14,401 bases of DNA from an uncultured Muribaculaceae bacterium (GTDB lineage: Bacteria; Bacteroidota; Bacteroidia; Bacteroidales; Muribaculaceae). Both the position numbers and the translations under genes were made by a program. Under the pieces are notes generated by a model. That model had not been told where the DNA came from and searched no databases. It saw nothing but the letters and a program-made list of their open reading frames with translations. Below are positions 5,709 through 12,279 of this stretch, piece by piece. The DNA lies in assembly GCA_910583795.1 (NCBI GenBank), contig CAJTZQ010000081.1, positions 1-14,401 on the forward strand, read 5' to 3'. The stretch's first letter is position 1. Every line of letters begins with the position of its first letter.

Positions 5709-6374
5709 ATGTCAACGATGTATGAAATGATCATGGATCTCCCTCTTTTTAAAGGGGTGAGTAAAGAACATGTTTCGTATTTTTTGGAAAAAACAAACGT
5801 TAATTTTGAGAATTTCGAACCTGGAATGAAAATAGTTGTAAAAGGTGAGGAAGTCAGAATGGTGAAGTTTGTTTTGTCTGGGGAAGTGTGTGTCTCTCAT
5901 ACCTTGAACGATTGCAATATTTCAGTCGATGAATATTGTAGCTACGGAAGGGTTCTCGGAGCCGACAGATTATATGGTATGGCAACCGGATATTCTTGTG
6001 ATGTGACTGCAAGAACTCGCACAAGCATTATGGAATTCAGTAAGGATCAGTATGTGAGACTGTTGAACTCGGATAATATTTATCTTTTAAATTTTTTCAA
6101 TTTCCTTTCGCGCCGTGTCCAAAAACCGGTTGAGGTAATGGAAGAATTTACGTCGGGCAACATTAAATCGAGGCTTTGTGTCTTGTTGGGCGTCCTGACA
6201 GATCCTGATTCAATAGGTGTTATAATCAATGGAACAATTGCAGACTTGGCAAAATATGTTTCCGTTGATCAGAAAACTATGGCGGAATGGATCAATTCTG
6301 CGGAATTGGAGGGATTAATAGAATATTCCGATGGAATTATGCGTATCAAATCAAGAGGGGCTTTTCTTTCTTGA
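5709..6374 (+). CDS. Crp/Fnr-family transcription regulator
   Basis: The 221-residue protein has the layout of the Crp/Fnr family. An N-terminal cyclic-nucleotide-binding-like beta-roll (about residues 10-115, with LPLFKGVSKEHVSYFLEK at 11-28 and FVLSGEVCV in the middle) is followed by a long helix (about 120-150) and a C-terminal helix-turn-helix (about 175-210: TIADLAKYVSVDQKTMAEWI). The cAMP-contact residues of E. coli Crp are not evident, and there is no Fnr-type N-terminal cysteine cluster, so the effector is unknown. Start codons at 5709 and 5718 are both possible; 5709 is kept as the longer. No good TAnnTTTG promoter is seen between the tRNA terminator and the start. The gene is followed on the same strand by the nucleoside permease after 146 bp that contain a separate promoter element, so a regulatory link to it is only a guess. 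Confidence 0.85.
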   Translation: MSTMYEMIMDLPLFKGVSKEHVSYFLEKTNVNFENFEPGMKIVVKGEEVRMVKFVLSGEVCVSHTLNDCNISVDEYCSYGRVLGADRLYGMATGYSCDVTARTRTSIMEFSKDQYVRLLNSDNIYLLNFFNFLSRRVQKPVEVMEEFTSGNIKSRLCVLLGVLTDPDSIGVIINGTIADLAKYVSVDQKTMAEWINSAELEGLIEYSDGIMRIKSRGAFLS

Positions 6375-6425
6375 ATAAATTTATTTAACTTCGATATAAA
6401 ATCAACTAAATTGTAATTTTTTTAC

Positions 6426-6433
6426 TACTTTTG
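6426..6433 (+). promoter_or_regulatory. -7 element of the permease-rsmE promoter
   Basis: TACTTTTG matches TAnnTTTG, 87 bases before the permease start codon. No TTG lies at the standard -33 spacing. The transcript would begin near 6440, with an 80-nt leader that includes the palindrome at 6458-6477. Confidence 0.5.
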
Positions 6434-6457
6434 TGATGCTTATGCTTTGACGTTGTC

Positions 6458-6477
6458 CGTAAATATCGGTATTTACG
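6458..6477 (+). promoter_or_regulatory. Perfect palindrome in the permease leader
   Basis: CGTAAATA (6458-6465) and TATTTACG (6470-6477) are exact reverse complements around TCGG. The 20-bp dyad lies just downstream of the predicted transcription start, so it could be an operator for a dimeric regulator or an RNA hairpin in the leader. No known binding consensus is recognised. Confidence 0.45.
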
Positions 6478-6520
6478 TTAATAGCCATAAGATTGTTAAA
6501 AAATACCTAATATCGGAAAG

Positions 6521-7873
6521 ATGACTTCTCAAAGTATGTTGAAAATAAGACTGGCGGCATTGAGCTTTCTCGAGTTTGCAGTCTGGGGTTCTTACCTTAC
6601 ATCGCTCGGTAATTTCCTGTTTAATGAAGGGCTTGGCGATCAGATCGGTTGGTTTTATGCCATTCAGGGGATAGTTTCACTGTTTATGCCGTCAATTATT
6701 GGGATAATGGCAGACAGATGGATTCAGGCGCAGCGAATGTTGAGTCTGTGTCATTTGCTTGCCGGATTATTCATGGCGTTTGCCGGTCTGTATTGCATGA
6801 CTTCGGACCAAATTGAATTCGCTCCACTCTTTACATTATACGCTGTTTCGGTGGCTTTCTTCATGCCTACAATCGGTTTAAACAACTCAGTGGCTTTTAA
6901 TGCACTTACGAAAGCAGGTCTTGATACTGTCAAGGCATTCCCTCCTATTCGAACATTCGGTACCATCGGATTTATTTGTGCCATGCTTTTTGTAAATTTC
7001 GTTGGTCCTGAAGATTCAAAATTCCAAACCACCTTTATGCAGCTCTTCGTTTCAGCTGTGTTCAGTATTATAATGATGCTTTATGCATTGACAATGCCCA
7101 CATGTCCTGTAAATAAAGCACCCGCTTCCGGGACTCTTGTCGATCGCCTCGGACTTCGAGCCTTTACCCTTTTCAAGCATAAAAAAATGGCTGTGTTTTT
7201 TATATTCAGTATGATGCTCGGAGTCTCTTTGCAGATAACAAACGGATATGCCAATCCGTATATCACATTTTTTAAGGAAATTCCACAGTATGCTGATGCC
7301 TGGGCTGCTAAAAATGCAAATGCATTGATTTCATTATCGCAAATAAGTGAGACGTTGTGTATTCTGTTGATTCCTTATTTTTTGAAGAGATTCGGCATCA
7401 AGGGAGTTATGCTTATGTCGATGTTCGCTTGGTTCTTCCGTTTCGGGTTCTTTGGGGTAGGTAACCCAAGCGGAGGGTTATGGCTCATGATTTTAAGCTG
7501 CATTGTATATGGCATAGCATTCGATTTCTTTAATGTCAGCGGCGGACTGTATGTAGACAAGGAGACCCATCCTTCAATGAGAAGCAGTGCTCAGGGATTG
7601 TTTATGATTATGACGAATGGATTTGGAGCTACAATCGGCACTCTGTGTGCAATGGCAATTGTAAATCACAATGTAGTCTCAACAGATCCTGTAGATGTCC
7701 AACTTTCCGGATGGAGAGTCTCTTGGGCGATATTTGCTGTATATGCTCTTGTTGTAGCAATCCTTTTCTGGATCATTTTCAAAGATAATAAGGAAAATTC
7801 GTCTGCTTCATCCAAACAATTGTTGGAGGCTGAGAGCGACGATGCAGGAGGAATGACGATAGATAAGATATGA
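6521..7873 (+). CDS. MFS nucleoside permease, NupG/XapB family
   Basis: The product (450 residues, 12 predicted membrane helices) is a proton-linked nucleoside importer of the NupG/XapB group of the major facilitator superfamily. It resembles E. coli NupG along its length. Landmarks are the N-terminal LSFLEFAVWGSYLTSLG, FMPTIGLNNSVAFNAL, FPPIRTFGTIGFI, the central KKMAVFFIFSMMLGVSLQITN, SQISETLCILLIPYFL, IVYGIAFDFFNVSGGLYVDKE, and RSSAQGLFMIMTNGFG before the last helices. The C-terminal 25 residues are hydrophilic and cytoplasmic. Its stop codon overlaps the rsmE start (ATGA at 7870-7873), so the two are cotranscribed and probably translationally coupled. The exact nucleoside range cannot be read from sequence. 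Confidence 0.92.
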   Translation: MTSQSMLKIRLAALSFLEFAVWGSYLTSLGNFLFNEGLGDQIGWFYAIQGIVSLFMPSIIGIMADRWIQAQRMLSLCHLLAGLFMAFAGLYCMTSDQIEFAPLFTLYAVSVAFFMPTIGLNNSVAFNALTKAGLDTVKAFPPIRTFGTIGFICAMLFVNFVGPEDSKFQTTFMQLFVSAVFSIIMMLYALTMPTCPVNKAPASGTLVDRLGLRAFTLFKHKKMAVFFIFSMMLGVSLQITNGYANPYITFFKEIPQYADAWAAKNANALISLSQISETLCILLIPYFLKRFGIKGVMLMSMFAWFFRFGFFGVGNPSGGLWLMILSCIVYGIAFDFFNVSGGLYVDKETHPSMRSSAQGLFMIMTNGFGATIGTLCAMAIVNHNVVSTDPVDVQLSGWRVSWAIFAVYALVVAILFWIIFKDNKENSSASSKQLLEAESDDAGGMTIDKI

Positions 7874-8589
7874 TACAGTTTTATGCTCCCGAAATAGAGT
7901 CCACAGGTCTGCTCCCCGAGTCAGACTCCGCACATTGTTGTCGCGTGTTGAGAATGAAGGAAGGGGACGAGGTCGTAGTGGTTGATGGCAAAGGTAAACG
8001 TTTCCATTGTGTCATCATTGAAGCGCATCCCAAAAGAACTGCTTTGGAGATTATCTCAATTGAAGAAGTCCCATCTCATTGGGGTGTAAATATTACAATA
8101 GCGGTTGCTCCCACGAAAAACGCGGACCGAATGGAATGGATGCTTGAGAAGGCTGTTGAGATAGGAGTTGATAGGGTAGTGCTTCTTAGGTGTAAACGTA
8201 GCGAACGAAAAGGAATGAAGCTTGAGCGTTTGGAAAAAGTTATGATTTCTGCTATGAAGCAGAGCTTGAAGGGGGTGCTTCCGGAATTAACGGAGTTGTC
8301 AGATTTCAAGACTTTTGTATCGGAGGTTAAAGGGGATTGTCAAAAATTCTTTGGCTATTGTTCTCCTGACTATCCACGAAAGGAGTTTGTAAGGGAATGT
8401 CGCGCTGGAGAAGACGTTGTGATAATGATTGGACCGGAAGGGGATTTTGCTCCTGAGGAGGTTGAATTTGCTGTAGCCAACGGATTTGTTCCAGTCACAT
8501 TCGGGGAAAGTAGGCTTCGTACTGAAACAGCGGCTCTTTATGGCGTAACTGCGACGCATATAATAAACCAAATAAATGCCAAACAATAG
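7870..8589 (+). CDS. rsmE: 16S rRNA (uracil(1498)-N(3))-methyltransferase
   Basis: RsmE methylates N3 of U1498 in 16S rRNA, using S-adenosylmethionine, late in 30S maturation. The 239-residue protein has the N-terminal PUA-like domain (AHCCRVLRMKEGDEVVVVDG, 21-40) and the C-terminal SPOUT methyltransferase fold, whose knot carries IGPEGDFAPEEVE (187-199) and the family signature SRLRTETAAL (214-223). EKAVEIGVD (93-101) and the segment RLEKVMISAMKQS (120-132) are also family-typical. The length is normal. The start ATG is within the permease stop (ATGA overlap), which fixes the start and implies translational coupling. A strong palindromic terminator follows directly. Confidence 0.95.
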   Translation: MIQFYAPEIESTGLLPESDSAHCCRVLRMKEGDEVVVVDGKGKRFHCVIIEAHPKRTALEIISIEEVPSHWGVNITIAVAPTKNADRMEWMLEKAVEIGVDRVVLLRCKRSERKGMKLERLEKVMISAMKQSLKGVLPELTELSDFKTFVSEVKGDCQKFFGYCSPDYPRKEFVRECRAGEDVVIMIGPEGDFAPEEVEFAVANGFVPVTFGESRLRTETAALYGVTATHIINQINAKQ

Positions 8590-8591
8590 TT

Positions 8592-8659
8592 GAATCATTA
8601 AGTCATAAAAACAGGCATCTTCAATATTGGAGATGCCTGTTTTTATGACTTAATGATTC
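8592..8659. terminator. Bidirectional terminator in a perfect 29-bp palindrome
   Basis: Positions 8592-8620 are the exact reverse complement of 8631-8659, with a 10-nt centre TCAATATTGG that can itself pair partly. The core is AAAAACAGGCATCT / AGATGCCTGTTTTT, which provides a GC-rich stem with a T run in either direction. It lies between convergent rsmE and the M23 peptidase gene and probably ends both transcripts. The outer arms (GAATCATTAAGTCAT and complement) extend the pairing well beyond what termination needs. Confidence 0.88.
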
Positions 8660-8686
8660 CTGGTTTTATCCCATATAGGGAATAAT

Positions 8687-9631
8687 TTATTTGAGCCGTA
8701 AGACCTGACCAACTTTTATTACATCACTGTTGCTCATCTCATTGATTTTGCGCAGTGTCGTGGCAGAGAGTCCGTATGATTTTGCTATAGACGAAAGTGT
8801 GTCGCCCTTACGTACGGTGTATGTATCTTTTTGAGAGGCGGCGGCACGATAAGGATTTTCTTTCTCAGCCTTGGCAAGAGTGGTTCCTGCCGGAGCGAAA
8901 TTACGGGCTTTTGTATATGTTTTCTTATCGAAAGTGTATGTATCGGTGTGTGTGGTCTGGTTAGCAAAATCGAAAATGGCGGAAGGGTTTATTGCATAAC
9001 CCATGAAACGCGTTTCGAAATGCAGGTGAGGACCAGTACTTCTTCCGGTGCTGCCACCAAGTCCGATGGGGTCGCCCGCTCTTACGACTTGGTCTGGCTT
9101 TACGAGGGCTTTGTTAAGATGCCCGTAAACAGTTTCAAGACCATTGGGATGGCGAAGGATGATATAATTGCCATATCCTTTCCTTTCATATGCAGTGAGT
9201 CTGCACTTTCCATCAAATGCAGCGTAGATAGTATCGTTGCTTCTGATGGCAAGGTCGATTCCTTTATGCATCCTGCCGAAGCGACGTCGATATCCATAAT
9301 TTGAAGTGACTTGACCCGGAACGGGCATGAAATAGCCTGTCACATCTATCACTTTGGTATCAGGCACTTCTGATTCTTTAAACGGGTTTACCGCCTTACT
9401 GTTCCAACCCTCTGTATAAATATCAGGTTCCGGTTCAAGATCATCAATAAGGTCAATAAATGTGTTTTTTTCCACCAGGCGTATCTGGTCTTTGCTCTTA
9501 GCCTGATTGGCGAGAAGTTGTTTATGAGCGTCAGAATGCGGGGATTTGCTTGTTATTGTCTGCGCGGTGATTCCTCCGATTGCGAATGTCGACAGGATGC
9601 ACAACGCCGCTATTTTTTTCAGGATAATCAT
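8687..9631 (-). CDS. Secreted M23 metallopeptidase with C-terminal LysM
   Basis: The 314-residue protein is a probable murein endopeptidase, or an amidase activator, of the envelope. Residues 1-24 are a Sec signal peptide (hydrophobic core IAALCILSTFAIGGI, cleavage probably after TA or TAQ). A linker leads to an M23 domain (about 100-220) with intact zinc and catalytic residues: HKGID (His122, Asp126), GHLNK (His171) and GPHLHFE (His202, His204). Since the zinc ligands are intact it should be an enzyme, unlike degenerate EnvC/NlpD-type activators. Residues 269-313 form a LysM peptidoglycan-binding repeat (YTVRKGDTLSSIAKSYGL ... KVGQVLRL). It lies 52 bp downstream of ndk on the same strand with no TAnnTTTG in the gap, so it may be cotranscribed with ndk. 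Confidence 0.92.
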   Translation of the reverse strand: MIILKKIAALCILSTFAIGGITAQTITSKSPHSDAHKQLLANQAKSKDQIRLVEKNTFIDLIDDLEPEPDIYTEGWNSKAVNPFKESEVPDTKVIDVTGYFMPVPGQVTSNYGYRRRFGRMHKGIDLAIRSNDTIYAAFDGKCRLTAYERKGYGNYIILRHPNGLETVYGHLNKALVKPDQVVRAGDPIGLGGSTGRSTGPHLHFETRFMGYAINPSAIFDFANQTTHTDTYTFDKKTYTKARNFAPAGTTLAKAEKENPYRAAASQKDTYTVRKGDTLSSIAKSYGLSATTLRKINEMSNSDVIKVGQVLRLK

Positions 9632-9683
9632 TTGGTCAGTATTATTTCAGGAGAGATTGGTTAGTCTCTATGATATTGTGATG

Positions 9684-10151
9684 TTATTGGTTAAGATCGT
9701 CTTTAGCATAAAGGAAATCAAGGTTCTGAGGAACATAGTCAAACACCTCTTCGGGTTTGAAGAATCTTGCAATTTCTATTTTTGCATTTTCGGGAGAATC
9801 AGAGGCGTGGATGATGTTAGCTTGTCCGCTCATGCAGAAATCTCCTCTTAGTGTGCCCGGGGCAGCTTTCCTGCCATTGGTCGCACCGGTCATTGCCCGG
9901 AACACTTCAACCACATCAACGCCCTTAAGAACGAGACAAACCACAGGGGATGCCATCATTGAAGCGCAGAGCTCAGGAAAGAAAGGCCTTTCAACGAGAT
10001 GAGCATAGTGTTCACGCAATATTTTCTCGTCGAGCTGCATCATCTTCATGCCTGTGATGATGATGCCACGACGCTGAATTCTGCTGATCACTTCTCCGAT
10101 CAGGCAACGTTCCACGCATGAGGGCTTGAGTATGACTAAAGTCTGTTCCAT
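9684..10151 (-). CDS. ndk: Nucleoside diphosphate kinase
   Basis: Ndk transfers the gamma phosphate of ATP to nucleoside diphosphates through a phosphohistidine and balances NTP and dNTP pools in the cytoplasm. The 155-residue protein has Lys9 in TLVILKPS, HYAHL and PFFPEL, the nucleotide-site ATNGRKAAPGTLRGDF (90-105), and the active-site His115 in NIIHASDSPENA. The length and the C-terminal end (DFLYAKDDLNQ) fit Bacteroidales Ndk. The start ATG at 10151 agrees with the family N-terminus (MEQTLVILKP). A TAACTTTG promoter element lies 44 bp upstream. The M23 peptidase gene follows 52 bp downstream. Confidence 0.96.
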   Translation of the reverse strand: MEQTLVILKPSCVERCLIGEVISRIQRRGIIITGMKMMQLDEKILREHYAHLVERPFFPELCASMMASPVVCLVLKGVDVVEVFRAMTGATNGRKAAPGTLRGDFCMSGQANIIHASDSPENAKIEIARFFKPEEVFDYVPQNLDFLYAKDDLNQ

Positions 10152-10194
10152 TATTTTCCTTAATACTTTTTAATATATGACTTTCTGGTCACTT

Positions 10195-10202
10195 CAAAGT
10201 TA
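10195..10202 (-). promoter_or_regulatory. -7 element of the ndk promoter
   Basis: On the minus strand TAACTTTG (10202-10195) matches TAnnTTTG and would start transcription near 10189, about 38 nt before the ndk ATG. No TTG lies at the -33 distance. Confidence 0.55.
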
Positions 10203-10612
10203 CAACATTAAGACACGTATTCCTAATTATTTTATGTTATTTTTTTTTAAAACAACTTCTGTTTCTCAAATTGTTGCCTTTAAAGTGGTATTACTTAAAA
10301 TGTTATCTAAAAAACATGTTATACAACATATTTTTAGACCAATTGCACAGAGCCTATTTTGATGTGCAATTATAGCAAGTTTTTAATGTGAAAATTTGTT
10401 AACGCATAATTAATATATGCATTATCAAAAAATTAGGCTTTCCATTAAAGAATACTTCTCAAATGTATAGGGGTAAAAACAGTGGCTTTGAACTTCTGTG
10501 GTTTAGTTTAGCGAAATTGGATGTGTTTTGAACCAAGGCAACCATTATTTTGTATTTCTTGAAGAGATTCCACTTCTCCAGCTAATAAATTAGCCATTAA
10601 AAACTATATTAT
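10203..10612. other. AT-rich intergenic region with two tandem hairpins
   Basis: Between ndk and the MscS gene there is no ORF with coding character; the open frames present are short and of AT-rich composition. The clear structures are two tandem inverted repeats (10306-10338 and 10341-10371). A near-consensus TTATTTTG at 10545-10552 might belong to the MscS promoter, but it differs from TAnnTTTG and has no -33 partner. Confidence 0.5.
10306..10371. repeat. Two tandem inverted repeats
   Basis: The first pairs TCTAAAAA and ATGTT on the left (10306-10320) with AACAT and TTTTTAGA on the right (10325-10338), about 13 bp with a small internal loop. The second is a perfect 8-bp stem, AATTGCAC (10341-10348) with GTGCAATT (10364-10371), loop 15 nt. 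They could be hairpins of an unannotated small RNA, or binding sites. Confidence 0.45.
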
Positions 10613-12181
10613 ATGATTTGGATTGATGTTGAAAAGACGATTGAGGCGATTCCGAAAGTTAATCTTTCAGAACCGGCGCAGGAGAGCACTTATGCAATTG
10701 CGCGACTCCTTATGAAGATGGTAGATGCAATATTGTCGTTTATCGGTCTCGGACATAATTCCACAATAGAGCTTATTGTATATGCCGCCCTTGTTTTTCT
10801 GATATCGTTCGGAATAGGCATTGTGGTGCAATGGATTGTAGTTGCAGTAGCTAAATACGTTGGAAAACATCTTCATGCCGGCATATATGGATATATGCAG
10901 GAAGAGCATCTGTTTTCAAGATCTGCAAGGATTATTCCGGCGATAGTGTTCTTGATTTTCATTCAGTTCACTCTCACAGGTAAGGCATCGCTCGCTTCGT
11001 GGCTCACGAGGTTGACGTGGGTATATGTCGTATTTATTGTGACAGATACGTTATGTCTTGTTGCAAATGTCATGTGGCATCATTTCAATGCACGAGCCAA
11101 CAAGAAGAAGCTTCCTCTGACAGGCATACTTCAGCTTGTTAAAGGAGTGTTGTGGATAATTTGCGTGATAATAACGGTTGGAATTCTTGTCAATAAGTCG
11201 CCCGGTTCATTACTTGCAGGTTTAGGTGTGTTCGCATCCGTTTTGATGCTGGTTTTTAAAGACAGTATCCTTGGAGTTGTTGCAGGTGTCCAACTTTCTG
11301 AAAATGATTCTCTTCACGAAGGGGACTGGATCGCGGCAGGCGATGCAAACGGCACAGTGATGGAGGTTTCTCTCACTGCTGTCAAAGTGCTTAACTGGGA
11401 TAAAACGATCAGTACATTGCCTCCTTATAGCCTGATCTCTTCAGGTTTTAAAAGTTTTAGAAATATGTCGGAGAGCAACACACGGCGCATCCAGAGATCA
11501 TACATGATTGATGCCGACAGCGTAGTGCATTGTGACGACAACATGCTTGAAGAATTTTCTAAGCTGCCGTTAATGCACGATTGGGTAACGAAAAAAATAG
11601 AACAGCGTAAGGCAGGCAAAGAGCAGGATGCCGCGAATCCCGAAGGTTTGGTGGATGGTTCTATCGATACAAATCTTGGAGTGTTTCGTGCTTATCTCAA
11701 ATTATATCTTGATTCCAATCCAAATTTCTCGAAAGCAGGAGGAATAGATTTCTGTTTTGTAAGCACACTTCCTCAGACATCTACAGGAATTCCATTGCAG
11801 ATTTATTGCTTCACAACAACTTCAGCCTGGTTGACATACGAGGCTATAATGAGCGCCCTTTTCGAGCATGTCGCCTCCATGCTGCATAAATTTAAACTCT
11901 ATACATTCGAAAATCCGTCAGGCCGTGACACCATCATTGATGGATATATGAGCCCGGGTAAGAATCCTGATGTATTGTTTGGTATTCCTTATCCATTCTA
12001 TAACGCTTCAGGGACGCCTGAAAATCCTGCGTATCCGGTTCAACACTCGGCATTTACAGAACCGTCTGCCATGACCGTTAATACGGCAAATGTGTCATCT
12101 ACTTCAACGCCGGCACCGTCATCAGCGACAGCTTCTTCAACGATAAATAGTGTAGGCGCATCCCCTAATAGCGAGGGATGA
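10613..12181 (+). CDS. MscS-family mechanosensitive channel, YbdG-like
   Basis: The 522-residue inner-membrane protein is a small-conductance mechanosensitive channel, which opens under membrane tension to release solutes on osmotic downshock. Predicted helices lie at about 52-80, 106-122, 128-154 and 171-194, followed by the pore-lining TM3 region (SPGSLLAGLGVFASVLMLVF, 196-215) and the MscS beta domain (EGDWIAAGDANGTVMEVSLT). NWDKTISTLPPYSLIS and SFKNMSES-like RNMSESNTRRIQRSYMID match YbdG rather than MscS itself. The cytoplasmic domain ends near residue 455. The last 50 or so residues are a low-complexity tail rich in Ser, Thr, Ala and Pro, not typical of the family. The gene stands alone on its strand and converges on the BlaR1-like gene through a shared terminator. 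Confidence 0.9.
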   Translation: MIWIDVEKTIEAIPKVNLSEPAQESTYAIARLLMKMVDAILSFIGLGHNSTIELIVYAALVFLISFGIGIVVQWIVVAVAKYVGKHLHAGIYGYMQEEHLFSRSARIIPAIVFLIFIQFTLTGKASLASWLTRLTWVYVVFIVTDTLCLVANVMWHHFNARANKKKLPLTGILQLVKGVLWIICVIITVGILVNKSPGSLLAGLGVFASVLMLVFKDSILGVVAGVQLSENDSLHEGDWIAAGDANGTVMEVSLTAVKVLNWDKTISTLPPYSLISSGFKSFRNMSESNTRRIQRSYMIDADSVVHCDDNMLEEFSKLPLMHDWVTKKIEQRKAGKEQDAANPEGLVDGSIDTNLGVFRAYLKLYLDSNPNFSKAGGIDFCFVSTLPQTSTGIPLQIYCFTTTSAWLTYEAIMSALFEHVASMLHKFKLYTFENPSGRDTIIDGYMSPGKNPDVLFGIPYPFYNASGTPENPAYPVQHSAFTEPSAMTVNTANVSSTSTPAPSSATASSTINSVGASPNSEG

Positions 12182-12212
12182 ATTTGAAAAATGTCTCGGG
12201 AATACGAATGAA

Positions 12213-12250
12213 ACATCGCCGCTCTCCTTAGGCAGGAGAGACGGCGATGT
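12213..12250. terminator. Hairpin terminator between convergent genes
   Basis: ACATCGCCG plus CTCTCC (12213-12227) pair with GGAGAG (12235-12240) and CGGCGATGT (12242-12250), a 15-bp GC-rich stem with a single bulged A (12241). The plus side continues CGGTTATTT and the minus side TTTCATTCG, so T tracts are weak, but its place between two convergent stop codons supports bidirectional termination. Confidence 0.8.
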
Positions 12251-12279
12251 CGGTTATTTATTGATACGATGTTTATTTA

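Noticed and set aside
8831..9304. 157-codon plus-strand open frame opposite the M23 peptidase
   Set aside because: It is a mirror of a gene with intact catalytic motifs and a signal peptide; no independent support.
10177..10362. 61-codon plus-strand open frame between ndk and the channel gene
   Set aside because: It overlaps the ndk promoter and the first hairpin, its product is AT-driven (Phe, Ile, Lys) and no homology is recognised.
10463..10531. 23-codon plus-strand open frame before the channel gene
   Set aside because: Too short, with no ribosome-binding signal, promoter or recognisable sequence.
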